This document shows, piece after piece, positions 46,137-56,600 of a stretch of 64,000 nt of DNA. Source of the DNA: Corynebacterium anserum (GTDB lineage Bacteria > Actinomycetota > Actinomycetes > Mycobacteriales > Mycobacteriaceae); NCBI RefSeq assembly GCF_014262665.1, contig NZ_CP046883.1, positions 1,364,001 through 1,428,000 on the forward strand. Reading direction: 5' to 3'. The notes under the pieces were generated by a model. It did no database searches. It was not told the DNA's origin and saw only the letters and a list, made by a program, of their open reading frames with translations. How positions within the stretch are numbered: the first letter of the stretch is position 1; each line of letters starts with the position of its first letter. A program made the translations under genes and the position numbers.

Positions 46137-46194
46137 CGCTAGATAATGACTTTTGTTCTCTCGAGTTTTCCCTCGCGTTGGAAACACTACACAT

Positions 46195-47124
46195 ATGAAC
46201 AATTCATCCCATCCCAACAGTGCCGAACCGTTGGTACTAATAAAAGGACTTAGCAAAGAATTTCCCTCTGCTGGTCAAAGTCCTATCCACGCACTCCGTG
46301 GCATCGATCTGAGCTTCAATTCTGGTGAGATCATTGGTCTGCTTGGGCCCAATGGCGCAGGGAAAACCACGCTCATCGACATCATCTTGGGGCTCACTAC
46401 CCCAACATCAGGATCTATCAGCATCTTTGGAACTTCCCCGCATAGTGCAGTGAAGGACGCACGCGTTGGCGCGGTCATGCAATCCGGTGGACTGCTCCCA
46501 GATATGACCGTGGAATCTACAGTCCGAATGATTGCCCACACCTATCAACACCCCGAACCCATTGAAGAAATTCTTGAGCAAGCCAATCTGACCGAGATCC
46601 GCACCCGGCGCGTCGGTAAGTGTTCGGGTGGCGAGCAACAACGACTGCGTTTCGCTTTGGCTCTACTAGGCAACCCAGATCTCATAATCCTCGACGAACC
46701 AACCACTGGCATGGATCCCAGCAACCGTCACCTTTTCTGGGAAGCAATGCAGGTACAAGCTGAACGAGGGAAAACTATTGTTTTTGCCACGCATTACTTG
46801 GAGGAAGCACAGAACTTCGCTCATCGTATTGTGTTCATGTCTGGTGGTCAGATTATTGCCGACGGCTCCACAAATTCGATTTGCTCAATGACAGACTCTC
46901 ACGTCATTGAGTGCACCCTCCCTGCAGAAACCATGCCACCAGAGCGCTTCCCCGGAGTTATCTCAGTGGAAAGATTCGGCGAGTCGATAAAAATGAGCAC
47001 CAAAGACTCGGATGCCTTAGCTCTTTTTCTACTCACCAAGGCGGGGGCAAGGAATCTCCGCATCACATCCAACAGTTTGGAAGACACATTCATCCAACTC
47101 ACCCAACAGGAGGATAAGCAATGA
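46195..47124 (+). CDS. ABC transporter ATP-binding protein (drug/lipid exporter type)
   Basis: The 309 residues form an ABC-2 type ATPase. Walker A is GPNGAGKT (about residue 50), the signature is CSGGEQQR (about 142), Walker B is LIILDEP (about 163), followed by TGMDPSNR and the switch His in FATHYLEEA. A C-terminal accessory domain of about 80 residues is typical of multidrug or antibiotic exporters. The ATG at 46195 fits the domain start. The end overlaps the permease by 4 nt (ATGA), and all four genes of the operon overlap. Confidence 0.92.
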   Translation: MNNSSHPNSAEPLVLIKGLSKEFPSAGQSPIHALRGIDLSFNSGEIIGLLGPNGAGKTTLIDIILGLTTPTSGSISIFGTSPHSAVKDARVGAVMQSGGLLPDMTVESTVRMIAHTYQHPEPIEEILEQANLTEIRTRRVGKCSGGEQQRLRFALALLGNPDLIILDEPTTGMDPSNRHLFWEAMQVQAERGKTIVFATHYLEEAQNFAHRIVFMSGGQIIADGSTNSICSMTDSHVIECTLPAETMPPERFPGVISVERFGESIKMSTKDSDALALFLLTKAGARNLRITSNSLEDTFIQLTQQEDKQ

Positions 47125-47897
47125 GCACCCTCATTCGTACCTTGCAATTTTCGGTTTATGACCTCAGCCGCCTTGCCCGAAATTGGTCAACTCTCTTTTT
47201 CTCCGTGGCTTTGCCCGTGTTCTTCTACCTGTTGTTTGGCGCGAATCAAGGTTACTCCAACCAACAGATCGGCAACGGTAATATCGCAGCCTACGTGATG
47301 ATCGGCATGGCATTGTATGCAGGCGCAACGGGCAGCGTCGTCGCCGTAGCGAACTCTGTGGTGGAGCACGAGACTGGATGGGGTCGGCAGCTAGCACTCA
47401 CCCCCTTGACACAACCACAAATTCTCATATCTAACTTGCTGAATATCCTTGTTCGAGCGGCGTTACCCGTCACAGCAGTCAATATTGCCGGAGTCTTTAC
47501 CGGCGCGAGCATGCCAGCAGCAGCGTGGATTGCATCGTATTTCCTCACGATTCTGACAGCTCTTCCTATCGGTTTCTACGGCCTAGCATGGGGAATGCTT
47601 ATGCCAACGGCAAATTCGGTGTCCCTTGCGTCTGGATCGATCGTTCTGTTGGCTTTCGCTGGCAATATTTTCATGCCCTTGACTGAAGGGCTCATGAAGA
47701 TTGGGCGCTACACTCCGATGTACGGATTAGGTGCCCTGGCACGCTGGCCGTTGACCGAAGGCATCCAGGAAACCCAAACAGAACCGTACGTCATGAACGA
47801 TTCTTTCTGGCTTATCATGGCTAGCATCATCTGCTGGACCTTAGTGTTCATCTTTGTCTGTGTTCTACTGAGGAAACGAGATAAGGGCCGTCGATGA
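47121..47897 (+). CDS. ABC-2 type transporter permease
   Basis: The 258 residues have six predicted transmembrane helices with the ABC-2 membrane fold (helix 1 near LFFSVALPVFFYLLFG, last near IMASIICWTLVFIFVCVLL) and a conserved ETGWGRQLALTPLTQPQ coupling region before helix 3. It pairs with the preceding ATPase to form an exporter. It is closely coupled, by 4-nt overlaps, to both neighbours. The substrate is unknown; drugs, antimicrobial peptides or lipids are typical. Confidence 0.9.
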   Translation: MSTLIRTLQFSVYDLSRLARNWSTLFFSVALPVFFYLLFGANQGYSNQQIGNGNIAAYVMIGMALYAGATGSVVAVANSVVEHETGWGRQLALTPLTQPQILISNLLNILVRAALPVTAVNIAGVFTGASMPAAAWIASYFLTILTALPIGFYGLAWGMLMPTANSVSLASGSIVLLAFAGNIFMPLTEGLMKIGRYTPMYGLGALARWPLTEGIQETQTEPYVMNDSFWLIMASIICWTLVFIFVCVLLRKRDKGRR

Positions 47898-49018
47898 ACT
47901 TGCAAGTAAGGACGCATAGGAAACCATATGGCAGTTTTAACCTGTCTAACATGGCGTTAGCTGGGATATGGCTACCATTTCTCCTCATTCCTATATGGTC
48001 GCGATTGCAAGAACCATCCACGCCACTTTCGCTGCGTGTGGTGGGTGCTGCAATTACCGCAGCATTTATAGCGGTTTACCTCTTCGCTTTTGGAACTGTG
48101 AGGTATTCACAGACGTGGTCTCCGACGCTGCGCTGGCCTCTGTTTCTGGGGATTCTCGTTGCACTATCGGTACTGAGCATGTGGCCTTTAGGGGCTTATG
48201 CTATTGCTTTCACCCCGTTCCTTTGCGCCTTGCCTTGTTTTGTCGCTCCATTAAGTTTCGCTATACCGTGGACACTGTTTCTCATCGCTACCACTGGTTG
48301 TATTGCATGGATTTCTTATTCCAGTCAAACCTTATCCGTTTGGCCATACATCTTTTCTTGCCTCTTTGTACTGGTCACCGCCCTATTTTCTCGTCATGAT
48401 GAGAAGCTGACCGAGGTACGGCATCAATTGGACATGGTGAAAGAGCGCGAGCGGATCGCCTTGGACGTCCATGATCTTTTGGGGCATTCGCTCACGGTCA
48501 TCAACCTCAAATCTGAATTGTTGAAGCACCTCATCGAGACTGATCTACAGGCATCCCGTAGAGAGTTGGAAGACATTATTCTCCTGTCTCGCAAGGCATT
48601 GACCGAGGTACGTTCAACCGTCACACAACTACGTTCACCCGACTTTTCTCAAGCAATCGAAGCCACTAAGCAGGCATTAGACGCAGCAGCTATTTCTTAC
48701 CGTCTTCCCACCCAGCCAGCAGTGGTGGGAACCAACGGCGCCCTATTCTCATGGGTTCTTAGGGAAGCAACCACGAACATTGTGCGCCACGCGCAAGCCA
48801 GCCATGTGGATATCCGTGTGACGGCAGATAAGCTACAAATTTCGGATGACGGCGTAGGTATCAATGACACTGCAGAAAACCATGGCAATGGCTTATCAAG
48901 TATGCGTAAGCGTGTGAAGGCAGCAGGAGGCACGGCAATCGTAGAGGAAGCACCCAATGGGGGAACTCGCATCTTCGTGACAATGAGCGGCAACAAGGAA
49001 CGTCTAGGCAATGTGTGA
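47894..49018 (+). CDS. Sensor histidine kinase, DesK/LiaS-like
   Basis: The 374 residues have about five or six N-terminal transmembrane helices with almost no extracytoplasmic domain, so the signal is likely sensed in the membrane. A HisKA_3 dimerisation domain follows with the phosphorylated His in RIALDVHDLLGHSL (about residue 191), then an HATPase domain with LREATTNIVRHAQASH, ISDDGVGIND and GNGLSSMRKR. It phosphorylates the response regulator encoded next, whose gene overlaps by 8 nt. Confidence 0.92.
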   Translation: MNLQVRTHRKPYGSFNLSNMALAGIWLPFLLIPIWSRLQEPSTPLSLRVVGAAITAAFIAVYLFAFGTVRYSQTWSPTLRWPLFLGILVALSVLSMWPLGAYAIAFTPFLCALPCFVAPLSFAIPWTLFLIATTGCIAWISYSSQTLSVWPYIFSCLFVLVTALFSRHDEKLTEVRHQLDMVKERERIALDVHDLLGHSLTVINLKSELLKHLIETDLQASRRELEDIILLSRKALTEVRSTVTQLRSPDFSQAIEATKQALDAAAISYRLPTQPAVVGTNGALFSWVLREATTNIVRHAQASHVDIRVTADKLQISDDGVGINDTAENHGNGLSSMRKRVKAAGGTAIVEEAPNGGTRIFVTMSGNKERLGNV

Positions 49019-49631
49019 GTCGACGAACATCAGAGTATTAATAGCTGACGATCAATCACTAGTACGCGGTGCACTGGCTGCACTACTAGGCATAGAACGT
49101 GACATCGATGTCGTCGCCGAAACAAGTATCGGTAGTGAGGTAGTAGAACTTGTCCGCAAACATGGTGTCCACGTAGCTTTGCTTGATATCGAAATGCCTG
49201 GAATGTCGGGCATTGAAGCAGCTGCAGCGCTAACGTCCGCAGGTCTGTCATGCCGCAGTATCATTGTCACGACTTTTGGGAGGCCAGGGTATCTCAAGAA
49301 AGCACTCACCGCCGGTGCCAGCGGGTTCGTCGTGAAAGATACCCCTCCTGAGCAACTTGCCGAAGCAGTGCGTCGTGTCCATGCCGGTCACCGAGTGATA
49401 GATCCCACCTTGGCGGAAGAATCACTGTTCACTCCAGACTCCCCCCTCACAGAACGTGAAATTGAGATTGCTCGCGTGGCCATCACCGGTGCAGATACCC
49501 GAGAAATCGCCAAACAACTCCACCTCACCCAAGGCACCGTGCGCAACCATGTGTCCTCGATTATCGCGAAAACCGGAGCGGGTAATCGCTACGAGGCGGC
49601 GCGCAGGGCCAAAGATTCAGGCTGGATTTAG
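49011..49631 (+). CDS. NarL/LuxR-family response regulator
   Basis: The 206 residues have a receiver domain with acidic pocket ADDQ (about 13-15), phosphoacceptor Asp in LLDIEMPGMSG (about 58), Thr in IVTTFGRPG and Lys in VVKDTPP. A LuxR-type helix-turn-helix follows (about 145-200, LTEREIEIARVAITGADTRE). With its partner kinase it probably controls the adjacent exporter operon, and a palindrome upstream of the operon is a candidate site. The start overlaps the kinase by 8 nt. Confidence 0.93.
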   Translation: MCESTNIRVLIADDQSLVRGALAALLGIERDIDVVAETSIGSEVVELVRKHGVHVALLDIEMPGMSGIEAAAALTSAGLSCRSIIVTTFGRPGYLKKALTAGASGFVVKDTPPEQLAEAVRRVHAGHRVIDPTLAEESLFTPDSPLTEREIEIARVAITGADTREIAKQLHLTQGTVRNHVSSIIAKTGAGNRYEAARRAKDSGWI

Positions 49632-49648
49632 ATCGTGGATCCAGAACC

Positions 49649-49771
49649 TTAGATCAACATATCGTCAGCGATACGATCAGTATTGTCAGCGACGATGTAC
49701 AGAGCTTCATCATCTCCAAAGATGTATGCGTTAGCGGAAGAAGTCAGGGCTGCGTCGCGGAAAAAGAACAT
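49649..49771 (-). CDS. Possible small protein, 40 residues
   Basis: A tiny ORF starting MFFFRDAALTSS and ending in a hydrophilic, acidic stretch (DNTDRIADDMLI). A near-ideal ribosome binding site TAGGAG lies about 10 nt before the ATG at 49771. Synonymous positions and composition look like coding sequence. It is tail to tail with the response regulator gene (17 bp apart). I do not recognise the product, and it could be a chance ORF. Confidence 0.55.
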   Translation of the reverse strand: MFFFRDAALTSSANAYIFGDDEALYIVADNTDRIADDMLI

Positions 49772-50214
49772 GAAAATCAAACTCCTAGAGTGAGTCACGA
49801 TGGTGTGGGATCTCTGTGTAGTCCCGGTATTTTCTGGTGCCATCCCAGCGCTACCGGGAATGAGTCCACGCTATGAGCCAAGCTGCGAGAACGCCCAACA
49901 TCAGGCATTGATAATCAGAATCTCCTCCCCCTTCTAATTCCATATTAAATGTGCAGAAAATACTGGTCGCGTCCTTGAGGCACGTGTTTTTAGATATAAA
50001 AGCACGTGCTACCACCCGCCCCCGAATGCGTTGTGAGACACATGCGCATGTGCTCCACATCACAGAAATAACCGCAGGTGAGGCCATGTTTACATGTCTA
50101 TTTAATTACCACCTTAAGGAGAGGGAAACTGTTTTTACCCTCTAATCAGATTCCGTCAACGCGTACTTTTCTAATCATGCTTCCCGCTTGTTCCAACATG
50201 AGAAAACGCGCGGC
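49772..50214. other. Intergenic region downstream of acpS
   Basis: About 440 bp with no supported gene except the promoter and leader of the 40-residue ORF. It contains the perfect 13-bp hairpin at 49980-50009 and a weaker 6-bp stem (AGAGGG / CCCTCT, 50120-50143). The T-poor flanks make the main hairpin an atypical terminator. Confidence 0.5.
49980..50009. repeat. Perfect 13-bp stem-loop between acpS and the small ORF
   Basis: GCACGTGTTTTTA / TAAAAGCACGTGC forms a 13-bp stem with loop GATA (one G-T pair). Each arm contains CACGTG. No T-tract follows on either strand. It may be a transcript-end or RNA-stability element for the fas-acpS mRNA, or part of a small RNA. Confidence 0.6.
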
Positions 50215-50694
50215 TCATTTCCCACTCACTTCGGCGATCACCGTCGCAGTTGCGTAAGCACCGTCGTGGCTCATTGACACATGCCACTGCACACAAGATG
50301 GCGCGCCGCGACGAGCCGTCACGAGGGAGGGAAACCGCTCACCCAGCACTTCGGCAATGCTCCGCTGCACGATGGAAGCTAGCGGCTCATGCAGGATCAA
50401 TGACGGCCGTCCCCACTGGTCAGCAACAACCTCGATGTCCTGCCAGCGCAGTTTTTCAGCAGACACAGGGTTTTCACGACCGAACAGTGCTGCACTCCAC
50501 GCCTTGATGAAGGACTCCTTGACCGACCATCGGGCCGCCAGGTGTTGCTCCACGCACCCGGACTGAGCAGCTTTACGCTGAGCGGCGCGGCGCTCAGCGC
50601 TAGTGAACACCTCACTAAATGCTGTTCCCGGCGTATGTAACTGCTCCGCAAAGCCAGCAATTTCTACGAGGTCAGTTCCCAAACCCACAATCAT
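50215..50694 (-). CDS. acpS: Holo-acyl-carrier-protein synthase
   Basis: The 159 residues form an AcpS-type 4'-phosphopantetheinyl transferase: GLGTDLVEIAGF with Mg-binding Asp at the N-terminus, the RWSVKESFIKAW motif with catalytic Glu and Lys, and the terminal HVSMSHDGAYATA. It is somewhat longer than the bacterial average of about 125. It transfers phosphopantetheine from CoA to the FAS-I carrier domain. Its ATG overlaps the fas stop as TGATG, so the enzyme and its substrate are translated together. Confidence 0.94.
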   Translation of the reverse strand: MIVGLGTDLVEIAGFAEQLHTPGTAFSEVFTSAERRAAQRKAAQSGCVEQHLAARWSVKESFIKAWSAALFGRENPVSAEKLRWQDIEVVADQWGRPSLILHEPLASIVQRSIAEVLGERFPSLVTARRGAPSCVQWHVSMSHDGAYATATVIAEVSGK

Positions 50695-53600
50695 CAGTAG
50701 GTGCCATCCTTGTTGAGTCGAGCACCTGGATCGAGGAGCATCGCTGCTTCTTGATCCTTCACGGCTCCAGCCTGCTCATTAAAACGCCGCCCTTCGTGAC
50801 GAGTAAACAACGCAGTACTGCTGAGCATGCCAGCTTCGCGGCGTCGGAGGCCATCACGCAGACGCCGAGTAGCGCGCTCACGCCAGCAAGCCGCATCCCG
50901 CTCCCCACACTCAGCCCGCAGAACCGCTTCGAAAGCAGCAGGGTGGACCAAGGCAACCACAGCAGAAACGTGTCCGAAGCCCAGGGAGGTCAACACGCCC
51001 GCCTTAATAGGCTGAGCCATCTGCAGCGGACTACGAGGCCAGACGAAGTGCTGAGCGCTGCGCATCGCCGGATCCAAACAATCCAGAGTGCGGTTACCTG
51101 GAATGCGTCCGGTACGGAACATGTCGGCAATACCCGCCACCTGGAAAACAGCAGCGCCGCCCTTAGCGTGACCGGTCAGAGTCTTCTGAGACACCACGAA
51201 TAGCGGATTGCCCTGGCTGCGCCCCAATGCGGCTGACATACGAGTATGAAGATCTGCCTCATTGGGATCGTTGGCGTTCGTAGACGTGTCATGCTTAGAA
51301 ACAACAGCAATGTCGTCGACCGTGACACCCAGCGCCTCCAAACTACGGTTCATTCGTGAGTCCTTGCCACCGCGAGCTGCCGCCAACGCACCGAGACCCG
51401 GAGCTGGAATGGAGGTATGCATGCCATCGGCATAGGACTGTGCAAAAGCAACCACTCCGTAGACGGGCAACCCCATTTCCGCCGCCACCGAACCACGAGC
51501 CAGCAAAACGGTGCCACCGCCCTGAGCTTCAACAAAGCCACCACGTCGGCGGTCGCCGGCACGGGAGTAGAAACGCTCGTTGATACCCTTAGCTGCCATC
51601 GCATTGGAATCGGTAGTGGCATTCATGTTGGCAAAACCGCTGATGGACTCCACGGAAATGTCGTCGACAGCACCGGCAACCACAAAGTCTGCTTTCCCGC
51701 AGTGGATTTTATCCATGCCTTCTTCAATGGACACCGCAGCGGTAGCACAGGCACCCACTGGGTGAATCATCGAACCATAGCCTCCGACGAATGCCTGCAT
51801 GGTGTGAGCTGCCACCACATTCGGCAGTGTTTCCTGCAAGATGTCGGATGGGATCTCTTCGCCCATGAACCGATCGAGGAATAGCTTGCGCATGGATGTC
51901 ATTCCTCCGAAGCCGGTGCCCTGCGTCATTGCAACATCTGTGGGATGCACGGCCTCAAGTAATTCAGCCGGGCTGAAGCCAGCTGACAGGAAGGCATCCA
52001 CGGTGGTCACTAGGTTCCACACAGCCATGCGATCCATGGATTCCACCATGTCCTGCGGTATGCCCCAGCGTGCTGGATCAAAGTCGGTGGGGAATTGTCC
52101 GCCGACGATGCGCGCCAATGTTGCCCGGCGCGGTACACGTGCGCGAGCACCCGTCAAGCGGGTCACCTGCCATTCCCCTTCCACTTCGCTCGCGCGGGTA
52201 AATTGCGGATCCGCCTCAACATAGGCCTTCGCGTCTTCTTCAGAATCCACCGTGAATGTCACATCACGGTCGAGGAACATCTCCACGGATAATGGGCTAT
52301 GTGGCTCGTCGCCGTCATTGTGTATCGCCGCATCCTCAACGAAAGTGCGCACTCCGGAGCGTGCAACTACCTCATCGCGGTAGCGATCGTAAATGTCAGC
52401 TTCCTCAACCATCTGATCGTTCTGGTCATACCAGCCTGCCTGCGGGGAGTCCTTCCAGGTCAGCAGACCTGTCATCCAGGCCAGCTCGAGGACACCGGCA
52501 GCAGTCAGTTCTGCTGATCCGTCGGGCTGAATACCGTACTCAGCTTCGCATCGGGTGCGTCCTGAGCCCCATGCACCCACTTCGCCGAGTCCCACAATAA
52601 CAATGGTGTCATCGAGGTGAGCGCTGGTCTGATTCCACACACCGTCGGTATGCGGCTGGGTCGGCTGCTGTGGTGTCGGTAATGCATCGACGGTCGGGCT
52701 GGTTTCTTCAGCCTCCGACGCCACCTCGTCTCCACCGGAGTTAGCCTTGAGTTCTGCGATGTTGATCTCACCCAACCCGCCGGTCAAATCAGCTTTAACG
52801 GGAGCGCTCTTAGCATGTTCACGAACTTCCGCGGTGCACAGCTGGAGCAGTTCCTCAGCAATGTCGACGGGGGTGTATACGTGCACCCCGGCGGCGGTAG
52901 CAGCATCGACCAGAGGGTCATTACCTCCCATGAGACCAGTGCCAGCTACCCAGCCGATGCGAGGGTGAGCCAGTGTCATGTGCGCAGACCATGGCTCCAC
53001 CTTCCACTTATTGACAATGGCGTCAAAGGCAGCTTTCGTTTCGCCATATGCCCCATCCCCACCGAACGTTCCTCGGTTCGGACTTCCTGGCAACACGACG
53101 TGCAGGCGATGATCCACGTTGGTGTCCGAGCTAATTTTTGCCAACGCAGTCATGGAACGCTCAACGCTCCACAACAACAACCGAGCTTGGTTTTCAGCGG
53201 CAGGTCCCGCCTCCTCAACAGATCCCATCACGGGCGGAGCGGCAAATGGGAAGAAAAGGTCTGGGGTAAGTGCTGGTTTGATGGTTTTCAGCTCACTGCC
53301 CACGGTTTCCGTCTGTTCGTGTGCAATCCATTCCACCAAGGAATCCACGTCCCGGTAACTGGACAAATTCGCTGGTACCAACCAGAGCGATGCACCGGCA
53401 CGCGCATGGGTTCGGTAAAGATTTTTGACGAAGTTTAGACGTGAATCTGTGATGCGAGACGCAGTTGCCACGACAGTCGCACCACCAGCCAGCAGCTTGG
53501 CTACCACTGCACCGGCGATGGAATTCGGAGTCATACCGGTAACCACGGCCACCTGCCCGCTATATTCCCCATCTTCGGCGGATACAGCCGCGTCTGCCAC

Positions 53601-56600
53601 TTCCTGAAGGAAGTCAGCGACTGTCTCCTCGCTGTGCTTCGCCCACCAGGTCGCCTGGTCAGCGACCGCCTGCCCGGTGCCTGCGAAGGAAGACACAGTG
53701 AGATCCTCGACTGATAGCTCTCCCAATGCCAAACGGGCAATATCTTCTCGAGCAGTTGCCCAACGGTCATCGACGAGCACTGCCCGTCGAGCATCAAAGA
53801 CCGGGGCAACCAACTGCGGCCACTGGGAACCCAGCTCTTCTTCCACTGCCCGCACAATGTTGAAGACCTCCTCTTCCTCCGTGTGGTCGAAGTCTGCAGA
53901 GGTAGTGTCGGTGAGTCCTAAATCTGACAGAATCTGGCGCGCGGTGTTGGCAAGCACACCCTTGTCCCCAGTCACTGTCTCTGCGAAAGCGTCGAGTGCT
54001 GCGGAATCCACGACGGCGCCACCTGCTCCACCTGTGGACGATGGCTTAGCCACCGGGATACCATGAGCTGCCCCAACCTGGACAACCGCCTCATCGATCA
54101 GTTCTTTGACTGCCCCGATGTTGGAGGCTTCCTGAGGCATGGTGGCTAGGTCACCGCCGCGAGCGGATGCACCATCACGTGTTCCCAACAGCAGCATAGC
54201 GGTGGTGTGCGCTGCCCATCCCTCGCCCAGTCCCCATTCTCCAGTGACGTGGTCGAGGATCAAGGACTGTTTAGCTCCGGCTGCGCCGAATAGTTTACGG
54301 ATACGGTCTTTCACAGCTTCACCCAACACCGGGCCGAACGCCTTGTAGTTGAACGCGGCCTTATCCACGGTGGCACTGAGCGTAGCTACGTCAGCTTCCG
54401 CCGCTCCTTCAACGCTGGATAGACCCAGCTCAGCGGACATGTCCATGAGGAGCTGGTTCAAGCGAGAAGATACGCCGTTAGTCAAAGTACCGGTCGTGTC
54501 AGCATCCCCAATCTGGTCAGGGCGAACTTTGTTGGAATAAGCCAACAAAGTCTTAATGGCATCTGACGCGGTATATGGCAGTTCAGGGGCATTTTCCACC
54601 GCCTCTGCACCTGGAATAGCCGAAGTAGCTGACGTTGAGGCTGTCGTAGTTGGGGACGCAGCAGAGTTTTCTGAAGATGCGGGAACAGAGGCAGCGGTGA
54701 CGTCGGACGAAGAAAGGACGCTGGAAGAAGGCGCGGAGGTGGAGTTATCGGAGGAACCCGTCTCCTGCTCTTCTTCCTCTATCTCAATCGTCCTGACATC
54801 CTGCTGGTATACCAACTGCTCATCGCGCTGAACATTGCGGACCTGTACGCGCGCATCAGCAAACTGCGGCAGCGCCAACGTTTTCGCAGCCAAATTAGCC
54901 AAGGTCGGCGCAGCACCCAAGCCAATCTCTACATAAACTTCAATGTCCGCACCGCCTCGCTCGGAGGAATTAAAGAGCAACGCTTGGGTCTCGATCCACC
55001 GCACCGGAGAGGCGAATTGCCAACTCAACAACTCGATGAGCAGCATACGCGCTAAGCCCGATCGGTCCTTCAGACGCTCCTGCCAGTTGTCCAGCGCTTC
55101 TTCAACCTGGGTGGAAGGAACTACGTCAAGAATCGCTCGCGCAAACTCTTCAGTCAGCTCGAATGGGATAGCGACCAGGTTCGGAATGTAACGGCCTTCC
55201 AGTGCAGATGCATCAATCTCCTGCGGCACCAAGGCCGTGAGTCGCTCGCGGAATTCATCCACGCCATTGTGCAGAATTTGAGAGTGGAACGGCACGTCAA
55301 TGCCGGGCACCAGCATGAACGCTCCCTTTCCTCCCGCTGCTTCAGCCCGGGCGTTGGCGTCTTGTTCCAGCGCCGTGATACCAGCGATCGTCCCGGCGAC
55401 GGCGTACTGTTGGCCTGCCAGGTTGTAGTTCACAATCTCCAGGAACTCACCGGACTCGCGCGACACGTTGGCTACGTACTCGCGCACTTCGTCGTCTCCC
55501 CCAGAACCAACGCCAAATTGATTCGGGCGCAAAGCGCCCATGCGGTAGTTAGAACGCCCCTTCTCATCACGTTCAACCAAGTTGTGCATGGTGGATCCTC
55601 GGTGGAATACCAGCTCAACTACGGTTTCAAGGTCAAGGGCCTGGGCATAGGCAGACAATGCGTTGTATTCGCCTAAGGAGTGTCCTGCAAAGTAGGCATC
55701 ATCTGCCACGCCCCCGGCCTCACGCAAACGAGCCGTCTGGGCAAACGCTAGTGTCGCTAAAGCGACCTGGGTGAACTGGGTGAGGTTTAGTACGCCCTCC
55801 GGGTGACGGTAAACGGTGCCTTGTGCTGTGAGCTCAGTTGGGTTGTCTCGAACAACAGCCAGGATTGAAAAGCCCAGTGCCTTCCGGGTGTGGGCGTCCG
55901 CCCTCTCCCACACGTCAGCTGCTGCGCGTGAGGCAGTGCGCTCATCAAGACCCATGCCCTTGGACTGGATGCCCTGGCCCGGATAAACATAGGCGGTACG
56001 CGGTATGTCTGTCGTCGCAGTAGCTTGAGAGACCAAATCACCCTCCACGGAGCATGTGACCTCCAAGACCAAACCGCCACCGACTAAGCGGCCTGTACGT
56101 TCGACCTTGATGTCCACTGCGGCGTCCAAAGCCACCAGGCCAAACATCCGATAAGTCCATCCCGTAATGCGGAATGGGCGCCCACCGTTCATTTCTGTGC
56201 CAGCGGTAGCCACAGCGTGTTGGGCAGTAGCGGATAGCCACATGCCGTGTACCAACGGAGCGTCTAATCCGGCGACAGTTGCCGCTGCACTGCTGGTGTG
56301 TATCGGGTTGAAATCGCCGGACACCCAAGCAAATGGGGTCATGTTGGATGGTGCTGTCACCGTTTCACGCAACAGGGTTGATCGCGGTGTGTCCTCTACA
56401 TTCCGCCCAGTAGTCTCTGGCACGCCACCGGCGTACTTCGGATCTTCCGGCATAGCGCTACCAAAGGCGCGGCCCCGAATAGCGAAACGTTCATCAAACG
56501 TCCCATAAAGTTCATCACCTACATACAATTCCAGGGTGACGTGCACGATGCGACCCGACGATGACTCCTGCACAGATGCAGCCCAGCTGGTCACGTCCAC

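Noticed and set aside
46153..46194. Longer ABC ATPase start at 46153
   Set aside because: The extra 14 residues (MFSRVFPRVGNTTH) are not typical, and ATG at 46195 leads directly into the domain.
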